From the NCBI RefSeq assembly GCF_016056275.1, contig NZ_JAECZA010000025.1, forward strand, positions 1 to 48,125: a stretch of 48,125 nucleotides of DNA. The letters run 5' to 3'. Of the stretch, positions 17,676-27,264 are shown in pieces (positions within the stretch are counted from its first letter, which is position 1; every line of letters begins with the position of its first letter). The notes beneath the pieces are model-generated. The model was not told where the DNA came from, made no database searches, and saw only the letters and a list, made by a program, of their open reading frames with translations. This DNA comes from Dendronalium phyllosphericum CENA369 (GTDB lineage: Bacteria; Cyanobacteriota; Cyanobacteriia; Cyanobacteriales; Nostocaceae). A program made the translations under genes and the position numbers.

Positions 17676-19871
17676 ATGCCAAAAGCTAAAAAGAGTGTCA
17701 ATCCCATCAATTTAAACGATCCGCAATATTATCTTAACCGTGAGTTAAGCTGGTTGGAATTTAACAACAGAGTATTGCACGAAGCCTGCGACCCACGAAC
17801 GCCGCTACTCGAACGACTGAAGTTTTTAGCAATATTCAGCTCGAATTTGGACGAGTTTTTCATGGTGCGCGTCGCAGCTTTAAAGCAACAAGTAGAAGCG
17901 AAAGTCGGCCTGTTAACTCCCGATGGTCGCACGCCGCAACAACAACTGGATGAGATTTGGTCTACTCTTGTCCCCCAGGTAACAAAACAACACCAACATT
18001 TTGAACAAGTACTGCAACCGCTGTTAGCAAATCAAGGAATTCATATCCTGGATTACATCAATTTGAATCAAAAACAGCGGACTTATCTAGACAACTACTA
18101 TGAAGAACAAATATTTCCAGTTTTAACTCCTCTGGCGGTTGACCCTAGCCATCCCTTTCCCTACATTTCTAATCTCAGTTTGAATTTGGCAGTTGTAGTT
18201 AAAAACCCCGATACAGAAGAAGAATTTTTTGCTAGAGTCAAAGTTCCTAATGTTTTGCCGCGATTTTTACCTTTACCGCCAGAGTTAGGAATTCAAGAAA
18301 ACGAACAACCTGCCCACTGGACGGGAGTACCTTTAGAACAAGCGATCGCTCACAATCTAGAGTCTTTATTCCCAGGAATGAACATTCAGGAATATCATCC
18401 CTTCCGCATTACCCGCAATGCTGACTTAGCATTAGAAGAAGATGAAGCAGATGATTTGCTGTTAGCGATCGAACAAGAATTACGAAAACGACGCATTGGT
18501 GGATCTCCAGTACGGCTGGAAATTCAATCTCAGACTCCAGAACCAGTACGTGTAAGATTGTTAGAAGATTTGGATTTAACAGAAAACGATGTTTACGAAG
18601 TAGACGGTCTTTTGGGACTGCGGGATTTGATGTATTTCATGGCATTACCATTGCCGGAACTCAAAGACCCACCCCGTCAGTCCGTCGTCCCTTCGCGGCT
18701 GCAAAGATTGAGAGAATCAAGTGATGGACTGGATGAAGGAAATGATTTTTTTGCTGTGATTCGGGAAAAGGATCTGCTAGTACACCATCCCTATCAATCT
18801 TTTTCATCAACAGTGGTGCGCTTTATTACTAATGCTGCCCACGATCCGAATGTACTGGCAATCAAGATGACTCTTTACCGGACTTCGGGAGACTCACCCA
18901 TAGTCAATGCCTTAATTGCTGCTGCTGAAAATGGCAAGCAGGTATCTGTACTAGTGGAATTAAAGGCGCGGTTTGATGAAGAGAATAATATTTACTGGGC
19001 AAGACGACTAGAAAGAGTTGGGGTGCATGTTGTCTATGGTTTGGTCGGACTGAAAACTCATTGTAAAACCATCCTGGTGGTACGTCGGGAAAAAGACCGT
19101 ATGCGTCGTTACGTGCATATAGGCACTGGCAACTATAACCAGAAAACAGCCCGACTGTACACTGACTTGGGATTATTTAGTTGTCGGGAAGAATTGGGTG
19201 CAGACATTACAGATTTATTTAATTTTTTAACAGGCTACTCTCGCCAAAAAGCTTATCGGGAAGTCTTAGTTGCACCTGTGAATATGCGCGATCGCTTTCT
19301 AGCATTAATTCATCGTGAAATTGAGAATGTGCAAAATGGATTTTCTGGCCGCATTGTTGCCAAGATGAATTCCCTTGTCGATCCTCAAATCATTGCCACT
19401 TTATATGAAGCTTCTCGTACTGGAGTGCAAATTGACCTGATTGTTCGTGGCATTTGTTGTTTGCGTCCTGGACTCAAAGATATTAGTGAAAATATTCGTA
19501 TTATCAGCATAGTCGGTCGCTTTTTAGAACACTCCCGTATCTATTACTTCCATAACAATGGACAAGAAGAAATTTATATTGGCAGTGCTGACTGGATGCG
19601 CCGTAACTTAGACCGCCGAGTGGAAGTAATTACGCCTGTAAAAGACCAAGATATTGCCAAAGATTTGCAAGAAATACTGGGTATTTTGCTAGCAGATAAC
19701 CGTCAAGCTTGGGATTTACAAGCTGATGGTAGTTATATTCAACGCCGTCCTGGTGATGATTGTCCAGAAGCTAATTCACAAAAAACTCTCATAAATATGG
19801 CATTACGTTCGACGAGTATAGCCTCAAACCTGATTGATTCAAAAAAAAGTTCTTTGTATACTGACAGCTAG
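17676..19871 (+). CDS. ppk1: Polyphosphate kinase 1
   Basis: PPK1 polymerises the gamma-phosphate of ATP into inorganic polyphosphate. The 731-residue length is typical. The N domain begins YYLNRELSWLEFNNRVLHEA; the head domain is followed by two catalytic lobes. The autophosphorylated histidine is H462 in GLKTHCK, and the second-lobe motif GSADWMRRNLDRRVE is intact, as is GTGNYNQKTARLYTD. It is transcribed alone, followed by a receiver gene 154 bp later. The identification is secure. Confidence 0.97.
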   Translation: MPKAKKSVNPINLNDPQYYLNRELSWLEFNNRVLHEACDPRTPLLERLKFLAIFSSNLDEFFMVRVAALKQQVEAKVGLLTPDGRTPQQQLDEIWSTLVPQVTKQHQHFEQVLQPLLANQGIHILDYINLNQKQRTYLDNYYEEQIFPVLTPLAVDPSHPFPYISNLSLNLAVVVKNPDTEEEFFARVKVPNVLPRFLPLPPELGIQENEQPAHWTGVPLEQAIAHNLESLFPGMNIQEYHPFRITRNADLALEEDEADDLLLAIEQELRKRRIGGSPVRLEIQSQTPEPVRVRLLEDLDLTENDVYEVDGLLGLRDLMYFMALPLPELKDPPRQSVVPSRLQRLRESSDGLDEGNDFFAVIREKDLLVHHPYQSFSSTVVRFITNAAHDPNVLAIKMTLYRTSGDSPIVNALIAAAENGKQVSVLVELKARFDEENNIYWARRLERVGVHVVYGLVGLKTHCKTILVVRREKDRMRRYVHIGTGNYNQKTARLYTDLGLFSCREELGADITDLFNFLTGYSRQKAYREVLVAPVNMRDRFLALIHREIENVQNGFSGRIVAKMNSLVDPQIIATLYEASRTGVQIDLIVRGICCLRPGLKDISENIRIISIVGRFLEHSRIYYFHNNGQEEIYIGSADWMRRNLDRRVEVITPVKDQDIAKDLQEILGILLADNRQAWDLQADGSYIQRRPGDDCPEANSQKTLINMALRSTSIASNLIDSKKSSLYTDS

Positions 19872-20025
19872 GTTAAGTTGATTTTTTTAGCAAACTTTAA
19901 TGTTTTCACAATTTATTTAACTAATCGCTATGGGTAAACGCAAGTTATTCAACCATAGGATAGAGTAATTGCTGGCACTTATTCCCATAAACTGTAAGGG
20001 TCATCAAAATTTATTTTTTTCTTGA

Positions 20026-20442
20026 ATGTTAATGTTCTCTTGTGAGTCTTCTACCTTGCGAGTTTTAGTGGTTGATGACCACGAATTAACTCGTCTAACC
20101 CTACAATTAGCTTTTTCTTGCCAGGAAAATATTCAAGTAGTAGGGTTAGCCAGTAATGGTAAAGAAGCTGTAGAAATGGTAAAACGCTCTCACCCTGATG
20201 TGATAGTTTTAGATTTACAAATGCCCGTTATGGATGGTTGGAGTGCTTCCCACCAGATAAAAGCTATGTCTCCGAATACTCAAATACTGGCTTATTCGTC
20301 AGTAGAAGAGGCAAATATTTCTCAAACAAAGTCTGTGCTTAATTTTGACTATATTTGCAAGAAAGACGTACCGACAAGCGAACTCATTGCTTTGGTGAGA
20401 CAGCTAGGGCAGCGTGCAGGAAACGCTTCAGTTACGGGATAA
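20026..20442 (+). CDS. Stand-alone response regulator receiver protein
   Basis: A 138-residue CheY-like receiver with no output domain. Seen are the acidic pair VVDDHE (D17, D18), the phosphoacceptor D63 in VIVLDLQMPVMDGW, a Ser at the switch position (LAYSS) and the conserved Lys in ICKKDVP. The N-terminal sequence resembles the receiver of NarL/FixJ regulators, but no HTH follows. An alternative start is the ATG at 20032. Its partner kinase is not adjacent; proximity to ppk1 may be incidental. Confidence 0.9.
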   Translation: MLMFSCESSTLRVLVVDDHELTRLTLQLAFSCQENIQVVGLASNGKEAVEMVKRSHPDVIVLDLQMPVMDGWSASHQIKAMSPNTQILAYSSVEEANISQTKSVLNFDYICKKDVPTSELIALVRQLGQRAGNASVTG

Positions 20443-20521
20443 GTGATGCTGCGAACTTGCTGGTCGATTAACCCAGATCGAGCTCTATTCTGGGGATTTA
20501 TGAATATTGCGTGGCTTAATA

Positions 20522-20559
20522 GCGTCGGCATAGCTGTCAGTTGGCAGTTTTACCGACGC
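20522..20559 (+). terminator. Possible terminator hairpin after the receiver gene
   Basis: GCGTCGG (20522-20528) pairs with CCGACGC (20553-20559), with an inner CTG/CAG pair, followed by ATGTTTTATAT. The T-run is weak. It lies 80 nt after the stop and between convergent genes. Confidence 0.4.
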
Positions 20560-20585
20560 ATGTTTTATATGTGGCTTAGTTCAGT

Positions 20586-20768
20586 TTAATTATTTTCTGT
20601 TTCCGGGATGGTGCGTTTAAACTCGTCAATTAACTCATCCAATTCTTCTAAGGCCTGATTGACATCAACTTTTAAAATTCCTAAGTTTGGTTGTTCTAAA
20701 AGGTCTAGCAAGTACTCGCGTTTGCTTTGAACAACGGCAATTCGTTCTTTGATAGTTTGTAGATCCAT
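20586..20768 (-). CDS. Small conserved-looking helical protein
   Basis: A 60-residue acidic protein, MDLQTIKERIAVVQSKREYL through LEELDELIDEFKRTIPETENN, predicted as two antiparallel amphipathic helices. No family is recognised, but codon usage and the clean ATG support coding. It is convergent with the receiver gene. Confidence 0.65.
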   Translation of the reverse strand: MDLQTIKERIAVVQSKREYLLDLLEQPNLGILKVDVNQALEELDELIDEFKRTIPETENN

Positions 20769-21109
20769 TTGTCTTCTTTGAGTCCTTCAATATCTTTATC
20801 TTTAAGTTTAAAGTTAACTTGTAAGAGTTGTCAGTTATCAGAAGCCCTAAGGATGGAGAAAAGGTTAAAGGTGAGCCAGCAAGTTGAAGTAGCCTCTATC
20901 TTAGGGATTTCTATCGTTAGCGCTAGCGAAGCATTAGCGAGTCATCGTAATGTCGAAACGAGCGTCTGGAGGGCTGCCATAGCCGAAGGGAAGGTCCTAG
21001 GAGTTTCCACGCCACTTGCTGATTTTCGGGCGTTACTATTCCCTAAGTTGTTACTCATAGCCGATGATAGTACAAATAATCTGTAAAGAATTTATACGAT
21101 CCTCAGCTT
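20769..21109. other. Unusual spacer with mosaic repeats
   Basis: This 341-bp stretch is relatively GC-rich and contains the near-palindrome TCGTTAGCGCTAGCGA (20914-20929) and GCCATAGCCGAAGGGAAGG, motifs common in dispersed cyanobacterial repeats. A frame of 105 codons from TTG 20769 exists, but has no ribosome binding site and no family resemblance, so I do not call it a gene. Confidence 0.45.
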
Positions 21110-21661
21110 ATGTTACGCCAAATTTCCTTGGGAACGCTCGGTTTAACTGTCGGTAGCATATTAACGATTGTCGGCTTTGTTGCTTATGCAGCTGATAATG
21201 CCACACTCAATCTTGTAGGTTTTTTTTATGGTTTTCCCTTATTGTTAGGAGGACTAGCACTCAAAGCCAACGAGCTAAAGCCCATTGCCTTCAGCCAAAC
21301 TACAACCCCCTCTGTGTTAATTCTGCGACAGCAACAAGCAACTGTTACTCAAAATAAAATTCGCAAAGACATTACTCGATATTGCTATGGTCAAGACGCT
21401 CATTTAGATGGAGCGCTCTCTTACTTGGGTCTGAGTCCTACAGATGAAAAAAGACCGACAGTCACAGGTTTGCGAGAAACAGAAATTAATGGTGCTTACG
21501 CTTTAACTTTAGAATTTGATTCGCCCTACATATCAGTCAAAGATTGGCAAGCAAAGCAGGAGAAAATGACTAGTTATTTTGGCCCTGGAGTAGAAGTGAA
21601 AATCACACAACCTGATGAAAATCGAATTGAATTATCTTTGATTAGTACGCAAAAGGAGTAA
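21110..21661 (+). CDS. DUF2854 family membrane protein
   Basis: A 183-residue protein of the cyanobacterial and chloroplast DUF2854 family. Two close membrane helices occupy residues about 8-50 (LGTLGLTVGSILTIVGFVAY, LVGFFYGFPLLLGGLALK), then a soluble domain with KDITRYCYGQDAHLDGALSYL and ALTLEFDSPYIS. It probably lies in the thylakoid or plasma membrane. Function is unknown. Confidence 0.88.
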   Translation: MLRQISLGTLGLTVGSILTIVGFVAYAADNATLNLVGFFYGFPLLLGGLALKANELKPIAFSQTTTPSVLILRQQQATVTQNKIRKDITRYCYGQDAHLDGALSYLGLSPTDEKRPTVTGLRETEINGAYALTLEFDSPYISVKDWQAKQEKMTSYFGPGVEVKITQPDENRIELSLISTQKE

Positions 21662-21765
21662 CTAAGAATATAGTTAAAAGTCAGGAGTAAGAAGTCAGAA
21701 GTTATTATCTTTGTTGTCGCATCCTTGCGTCCTCTGCTTCTTATTATGCACTTTCATCTCAAAAT

Positions 21766-22026
21766 TTATTTCTCTAAGCGCACTGCATACCACTGTAAGT
21801 ATTCTCCAGGCCCAATATCTAACTCGCAACTTGTATCGATTAAATATTGGGCTTGAGCTTCTACAGAATTAAACTTGTATAAGTCTGGTGGTAAATCTCG
21901 ATCGCTAATTTGTTGTAGAACAATTTTGAGCTTCTCTAATAATTCTGAGGCTGTCAGAAATTGTTCTGGTTGGTTAGTTTCTAAGACAACAAAATTATCT
22001 TGTTGATACATTAATGAGTCTGGCAT
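21766..22026 (-). CDS. crr7: Chlororespiratory reduction protein 7 (CRR7)
   Basis: An 86-residue homologue of CRR7, which in plants is needed for assembly of the chloroplast NDH-1 complex that runs cyclic electron flow. The pattern is distinctive: LMYQQDNFVVLE, then PEQFLTASELLEKLK, DLPPDLYKFNSVEAQAQYLI and the C-terminal GPGEYLQWYAVRLEK. It is a small soluble protein without a signal. It is convergent with the DUF2854 gene. The role in the cyanobacterial NDH-1 complex is inferred from plants. Confidence 0.93.
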   Translation of the reverse strand: MPDSLMYQQDNFVVLETNQPEQFLTASELLEKLKIVLQQISDRDLPPDLYKFNSVEAQAQYLIDTSCELDIGPGEYLQWYAVRLEK

Positions 22027-22680
22027 TGAAGAATTCTGTTAATGTAAATCTATTTTAATTTTTATTGAACTAATCAACATAAATTTTTTGTTTTGGCTAT
22101 TCTGTCTAATAAAACACAACTTTATTGTCCATCGACTAATCAATTATAAGTTTTATCTTTCAAGTAAACTTACCTAGACTGGGCATTCCCATAACATTGA
22201 GTTAGTATATTTGTATTTTTCAGAAAAAGTTACATGGAATTTATTAAGCTGTTCTCTATAAAAATTGCACATCGATCGGAGGCGGAGCTATCCTTGCTTT
22301 GCTCGATTAGACTGTTGACCGTTGACCGTTGACTGTCAACTCCCACCACGAGCAGTTATGCAATTTAGACCTGTATTCGCTTACCAAATATTAGGTATGT
22401 ATCTTGAAGGTAAGAAATTTCACTTAAATCTATAGCCTGAAGATAGCTAAAAAATTTAGTTTTGCGTTTAGCTTGATATTAACCTTATGTATTGTATGTA
22501 ATTATCCCAAAGTTTGAGTATGGTGACACCTGTTGACTAGTCTGAATGGATGGAAGTTGAGCGATCGCAGGATCTAGTATTAGCTATATTTTGACTTGAT
22601 TTTCGCAATTACTCTACTTTGTATTAGTTGGTGTCCAAAGTCACTAAAGAACCAAAGAAATAAAGTGTACATTTGAAGTT
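22027..22680. other. Long gene-free spacer
   Basis: These 654 AT-rich bp hold a heptamer tandem repeat (GTTGACC)2-GTTGACT at 22314-22334 that ends in the palindrome GTTGAC-T-GTCAAC (22328-22340). Two frames of 32 and 25 codons begin at 22233 and 22358 but show no support. No RNA gene is recognised. Confidence 0.45.
22314..22340. repeat. Heptamer tandem repeat GTTGACC
   Basis: Three direct heptamers (GTTGACC, GTTGACC, GTTGACT) plus an inverted GTCAAC form an STRR with a terminal hairpin. Confidence 0.7.
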
Positions 22681-22797
22681 TTGCTCATAATTGTAATTAC
22701 ACTTTATCGCCAGGGAAATATAAAAGTAACATTTCCTCACAGAACTGCATCTGGACAAAAAGGAAACAATTACCTTTGCGTTCTCAATCAATTGTCT

Positions 22798-23004
22798 ATG
22801 CAAACTAGTTATTTACGTTTTTTTTGGCTTCAAACCATCAAGCAGTTAATTGCTCGAAAAAAATTGATTGTGAAGGTATGTAGACCTTTACTACAATTTC
22901 TCGTCTCCATAGGAAAGCAATTGCCCTTATGCGATCGCATCATAGACTATTTTCTGGATATTCCTGCACCTCACTGGGCAGATAAATCATCCAACCAGAG
23001 CTAA
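22798..23004 (+). CDS. Possible small hypothetical protein
   Basis: A 68-residue frame from ATG 22798 (MQTSYLRFFWLQTIKQLIAR), strongly basic and helical, ending APHWADKSSNQS. The frame extends upstream to a TTG at 22681 but that part looks non-coding. No ribosome binding site or family is recognised. It may be a real orphan or a chance frame. Confidence 0.35.
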   Translation: MQTSYLRFFWLQTIKQLIARKKLIVKVCRPLLQFLVSIGKQLPLCDRIIDYFLDIPAPHWADKSSNQS

Positions 23005-23215
23005 GTACCATCTGATTTTCAACAAATGAGTCATTTGAAGAGCGATAGCTCACCTGTTTTTTCAATTTGGTAATAACCGAACCGTTTCACTCATAGTTCT
23101 TTCAGTAGGATTTTGACTGCTGTAAAAAAATTGCTAGTAGGCAGTTTGGTTAATAGTCCGGGTTTTTCCTGGTTTACTGCTCCCCGATACTTTCATTTTC
23201 TGTGGAACGCAACTC

Positions 23216-24238
23216 ATGTCAGCCATAAGCCCATTTACTATTTCTAAACAACCTCCCGTAATTCTGGTGGCTGATGATGACAAGACCATCCGAGTACTAT
23301 TGCGTGAAGCTATGGAACAAGAAGGCTATCGAGTGGTCGAGGTTACTGATGGAAAGCAGTGTTTAGATGCTTATGAAACAGTTAAACCAGACATAGTTTT
23401 ACTGGATGCTCTTATGCCCGTAATGGATGGGTTTACCTGCTGCAAGCAATTACTCCAAATTGCCAGAAATAACTTGATGTCAGCACTCGCAAGCCTTGAT
23501 ACTGACTCTGCCTTAGGCAATACTGTGATTTCAAAAATATGGGAACGTACTCCTATATTGATGATCACAAGTCTAGACGATGAAGAGTCGGTAGACCGAG
23601 CTTTTGAGGCAGGTGCAACTGATTATGTTACCAAGCCAATTCATTGGGCAGTGTTACGCCAGCGGTTACGGAGACTGCTGCAACAAGCACAAATATACAA
23701 ACAGCTAGAAGCAGCAAACTTGGCTTTGCAGCACCTTGCCAACGTCGATGGCTTAACTGGGCTGGCTAATCGTCGCCGCTTTGATGATTATATAAATACA
23801 CAATGGATTAATTTAGCGCAGGAAGAAGCTTCCCTGTCGCTGATTTTATGTGATATTGACTTCTTTAAATTCTATAACGACCAATACGGTCATCCAGCAG
23901 GGGATCTTTGTATACAAAAGGTAGGCGCTATTTTAAACAATAAAGCACAGAAACATCAAGATTTAGTAGCGCGTTATGGAGGTGAAGAATTTGCTGTAAT
24001 TATGCCATATACCCATGCAACTGGTGCAGTTTACGTTGCTAAGACGATGCAGGCAGGGGTTAGAAATTTACAAATTACTCACGATGGGTCTATGGTCAGT
24101 CAGTATGTCACCCTAAGTATGGGAGTAGCTACTACTGTTCCTACCTGGGAATCTTCACCTTCAGATTTGATTGTGGCAGCGGACAAAGCACTTTATCAAG
24201 CAAAAGCAGAAGGACGAAACCGTATTGTTATCAAGTGA
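23216..24238 (+). CDS. Response regulator with GGDEF domain (diguanylate cyclase)
   Basis: A 340-residue receiver-GGDEF protein. Receiver: ADDDK (D20-D22), phosphoacceptor D64 in VLLDALMPVMDG, Lys in YVTKPI; it has an unusual insert of about 20 residues (RNNLMSALASLDTDSALGNT) between the third strand and helix. A linker helix leads to the GGDEF domain (DGLTGLANRR, then DIDFFKFYNDQYGH). The active-site loop is GGEEF, so c-di-GMP synthesis is expected when phosphorylated. The inhibitory I-site position reads KHQD rather than RxxD, suggesting loss of product inhibition. It is transcribed alone. Confidence 0.95.
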   Translation: MSAISPFTISKQPPVILVADDDKTIRVLLREAMEQEGYRVVEVTDGKQCLDAYETVKPDIVLLDALMPVMDGFTCCKQLLQIARNNLMSALASLDTDSALGNTVISKIWERTPILMITSLDDEESVDRAFEAGATDYVTKPIHWAVLRQRLRRLLQQAQIYKQLEAANLALQHLANVDGLTGLANRRRFDDYINTQWINLAQEEASLSLILCDIDFFKFYNDQYGHPAGDLCIQKVGAILNNKAQKHQDLVARYGGEEFAVIMPYTHATGAVYVAKTMQAGVRNLQITHDGSMVSQYVTLSMGVATTVPTWESSPSDLIVAADKALYQAKAEGRNRIVIK

Positions 24239-24244
24239 GTATTT

Positions 24245-24345
24245 GTCAGTTGTCAGTTGTCAGTGTGGTCTTGGGGGTTTCCCCCATGAACAACTGACGA
24301 ACCCAAAGGGTTAGTTGTTATTTTCTCCCACACTGACCACTGACT
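24245..24345. repeat. GTCAGTT heptamers and inverted repeat
   Basis: Three heptamers (GTCAGTT, GTCAGTT, GTCAGTG; 24245-24265) are followed by GGTCTTGGGGGTTTCCCCC and, on the far side, CACACTGACCACTGAC, so the ends can pair into a long hairpin. The inner GGTCTTGGGG...CCCC motif recurs at 35466-35484 and, inverted, at 37207-37225. It lies between convergent genes. Confidence 0.6.
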
Positions 24346-25531
24346 AAGAAGGATATACTGGCAACGTGAAGTGAAACCATGCTCCGCCATTAGGGGCAGT
24401 GTCTACCCAAATTTGACCGTAGTGCGCTCTGATTATGCGTTGACACAAACAAAGACCGATGCCGTAACCTTCTGTACCTTCATCTCGTTGCAGGCGAAAG
24501 TGATTTTCAAAGATGCGATCGCGATTTTCTAGAGGAATACCAGGGCCGTTATCGCCAACGCTAAACTGAACTTTTTGAGTTGTGCGGTGCAATCCGGCGA
24601 CGCTAATTTTGCCACCTTGTGGCGTGTATTTAATCGCATTGTCTAAGAGATTGACTATTACTTGACGTATCCGTTCGGGATCGGCATATACACTAGGTAA
24701 ATCTTTGGGGATATCTGTTTCTACGTGTAGTAATTTGGCAATGCAGCGATCGCGCAATTCCTCCAGTACGTCCAAGCAAAGTTGACCGAGTGCTATTTTC
24801 TGCGGTATAATTGGAAACTCTGTATCGTCCCCTCGACCCACTTGCAAAAGATCGGCGATCATCCGATCGATGATCTTTGTTTGAGTGCGGGACTGTTTTA
24901 ATAAATGCGCCGACATTGCTGGTTTGAGGCGCTCGAATTTTCCTGTTTCTGTATTGTAGTTAGATTGCAGAGTTTCAATGGCGATCGCAGCAGCGGTTAG
25001 GGGATTGCGGAGGTCGTGTGCCAGCATCGCGATCACCCGATCTTTAAACTGGAGCTGCTCTTGAAGTTTATCTTTTTCTTGTTTCAAAAGAAAAATTTCA
25101 TCTGAGAGGCGCATAAGTTCCGCAGAAACGGCTACAGAACTGATTGTTGATTTGGGAGACGGCACTCGACCATGTTCATCAATACGTTCTTGTAAATCTT
25201 CTTGGAATTTTAAGTAAGTATCTACAGCAGTTTGCCAACGAGGCCACCAGTTTTTCAATTGAGCAATAATGTTGCTCCCAGCTAAAATCTGCCTAGGCTC
25301 CGGGTGGATTTTAATTAAAGCTGGTGTCGCTACCAATTTAAAGTGTTCTGCCAAATAGGGTTGTTGCCCGACATCGACGATCTGTAGTTCAAATTTATAC
25401 TGAGCCTGCAATTCTTTTAAGTAAGCACGTAGTCGCTGTACTTGTTGTCGGGACTTGGGTCGTCCATCGACAAATAGTAACAGTTGGAGTGGTGCTTCAG
25501 AATGAATAGGCCGATCCTGGGAAACTTGCAT
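24344..25531 (-). CDS. sasA: Circadian output histidine kinase SasA
   Basis: SasA binds KaiC through an N-terminal KaiB-like domain, autophosphorylates, and passes phosphate to RpaA to drive circadian and redox transcription. The KaiB-like part (about residues 15-110 in the longer frame: [34 protein letters not shown]) is followed by a coiled coil, the H-box [13 protein letters not shown], the N-box [11 protein letters not shown], and [18 protein letters not shown] prefer ATG 25531 ([12 protein letters not shown], 395 residues); an ATG at 25558 adds nine residues. The H-box His is intact. kaiABC and rpaA are not in the window. Confidence 0.95.
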   Translation of the reverse strand: MQVSQDRPIHSEAPLQLLLFVDGRPKSRQQVQRLRAYLKELQAQYKFELQIVDVGQQPYLAEHFKLVATPALIKIHPEPRQILAGSNIIAQLKNWWPRWQTAVDTYLKFQEDLQERIDEHGRVPSPKSTISSVAVSAELMRLSDEIFLLKQEKDKLQEQLQFKDRVIAMLAHDLRNPLTAAAIAIETLQSNYNTETGKFERLKPAMSAHLLKQSRTQTKIIDRMIADLLQVGRGDDTEFPIIPQKIALGQLCLDVLEELRDRCIAKLLHVETDIPKDLPSVYADPERIRQVIVNLLDNAIKYTPQGGKISVAGLHRTTQKVQFSVGDNGPGIPLENRDRIFENHFRLQRDEGTEGYGIGLCLCQRIIRAHYGQIWVDTAPNGGAWFHFTLPVYPS

Positions 25532-25670
25532 GTAATCGTATTTCAGCACTGGTAACAACCCGACGACGCTTTACAGAAAAAATGGACAGACGGTTGTCGA
25601 TGGCCGTTCTTTTTTCAATTTAATATCTATTTTAGATTTTTCGTACTCCTATCCGATCTGGGTTTTTAAC

Positions 25671-27209
25671 ATGAAATACATCTTTTTTAGCCTTTTACTT
25701 CCTTTTTACTTGACTTCATTCGCTAAAAGCACTCTCGCTTTGGAATATAAGCCCGGATATTCCTCCAATTACGACTTTGCTTCTAACTCAAGTGGTGAAA
25801 ATTTTTATACTAAGGCAAGTCAGTTAGTTCAGCAACAAATCGATTTGATCGCTCGCATTGAGCAAGCACTTATCGACCCAGATGCTAATCGCTTGCGAGC
25901 TGTGCGGGGACAATCGATTGTCCAAACCAAGACTGTAGATGGATTTCTCAACCGCCAGTACAAAAGTCCTATGACTTTGTGTGTTCCCAGAGTGGATTTA
26001 TCAGCTTCCCCCTTACCCAACCAATTAACTCAGTCACAAGCACAAATTTACTGCTCTTTGTACACTTCTAACCAAGAATTATCAAAACTTTCTCCAGTGT
26101 TGAATAGACTGTTATCTCGACGCGGCGAATTAGGCTTGGTCAGACAGCTACCCTTAGTGACTGGGGAACGCCAATTCGATCCTGTGCTTTCGATTGCGCC
26201 CATACAGCATCCAAACTTGAGCCAGGTAGCTACACCTTTCTCTACAAGGGAACCAAATATATCAATGGACGCTTTAGCAACCGAGCAACAGTTTACAGAG
26301 ATATCTTCCCCATCAGCAATTGTCGCTAGAACTGCAAAAACAGCTATAGCTAACTATACACCGCCTTTGCAACCTGCGATCGCAGCGCCAAAAGAAGCAC
26401 TGACAATTCTGGCAAATGCCAAGCAGATTTTAATCGCAACACAACAGGCATTTCCCCCAGAGACTAAATTTACAGATCCCCAGGAAACTGCGGTGAGACT
26501 CGATCGTTTTGCCTACGACCTCGACCCCCAAGAATCACAAACTTACGCCAAGTTTCTGGGATTGCCCGACACTGGTATTTTCCGCGTGTTGCATTCTTCG
26601 GCTTACCAACGTCCGCTGAATACTCTCCAGAATCGATTGCAACCTAACGTTAGCCAGCGCTATCCTTTTCCTTTGTTGGGTAATGCTGGGGGAGAATTTA
26701 ATCCCAGTTTAGCACTTGAGTTAGTTGGCGATCGCTTCCAACTCCGACACCAAGGAGTAGATTATAGCTTCATGGTGGATGTGGGCGATGTGCCGTTAGA
26801 ACAGTTGGATGGAAAGTTGCAAACTTTGGCATCGCCGACGCGACAATTTTTTCTTAACTACCAACCTCCCAAGCAGTTAAATGCTTTACAAGTAGAAAAG
26901 CGGCGATTTTTGACTGGCAAAGACCAGAACTGGAATCAAAGCCAAACGATTTTAGCAGATGCGACGGCCGAATTAAATCATACTTATCTGGTGCGATCGC
27001 TACAATTCCAAGTTCCTAAGACAATTGCGATCGGTCAACCAATTTCCCAGCAAGAACGTCCCTATTATCTAGACCAATTGCAGCAAATCCAAAGCAGTGA
27101 CACAATTGTTGCCTTCCGAGCAGTGCGTCGCCGTTCTGATGTCACTTACACTGTGCTTTGGCGAATTTTAGATCGATTACCAGCACCGCAATTTGTAGAT
27201 GTAGAGTAA
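25671..27209 (+). CDS. Secreted protein of unknown function
   Basis: A 512-residue protein with a signal peptide (MKYIFFSLLLPFYLTSFAKS, cleavage near ALA-LEY). The mature region has helical segments (SQLVQQQIDLIARIEQAL), two cysteines in MTLCVPRVDLS and QIYCSLYTSN, a Pro/Ala-rich middle, and a C-terminal domain with DRFAYDLDPQESQTYAKFLG. It is divergent from sasA. I do not recognise the family; it is likely periplasmic or cell-wall associated and looks restricted to cyanobacteria. Confidence 0.8.
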   Translation: MKYIFFSLLLPFYLTSFAKSTLALEYKPGYSSNYDFASNSSGENFYTKASQLVQQQIDLIARIEQALIDPDANRLRAVRGQSIVQTKTVDGFLNRQYKSPMTLCVPRVDLSASPLPNQLTQSQAQIYCSLYTSNQELSKLSPVLNRLLSRRGELGLVRQLPLVTGERQFDPVLSIAPIQHPNLSQVATPFSTREPNISMDALATEQQFTEISSPSAIVARTAKTAIANYTPPLQPAIAAPKEALTILANAKQILIATQQAFPPETKFTDPQETAVRLDRFAYDLDPQESQTYAKFLGLPDTGIFRVLHSSAYQRPLNTLQNRLQPNVSQRYPFPLLGNAGGEFNPSLALELVGDRFQLRHQGVDYSFMVDVGDVPLEQLDGKLQTLASPTRQFFLNYQPPKQLNALQVEKRRFLTGKDQNWNQSQTILADATAELNHTYLVRSLQFQVPKTIAIGQPISQQERPYYLDQLQQIQSSDTIVAFRAVRRRSDVTYTVLWRILDRLPAPQFVDVE

Positions 27210-27264
27210 ATATTCTGTATAATATTTTTGCCAGATTTTACTTAGATCGCATCTTCGGATCGAC

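Noticed and set aside
20769-21086. 105-codon frame starting at TTG
   Set aside because: No ribosome binding site, no family resemblance, and the DNA looks like dispersed repeat.
22233-22435. Two very short frames (32 and 25 codons)
   Set aside because: No ribosome binding site or family similarity; the first runs into the heptamer repeat.
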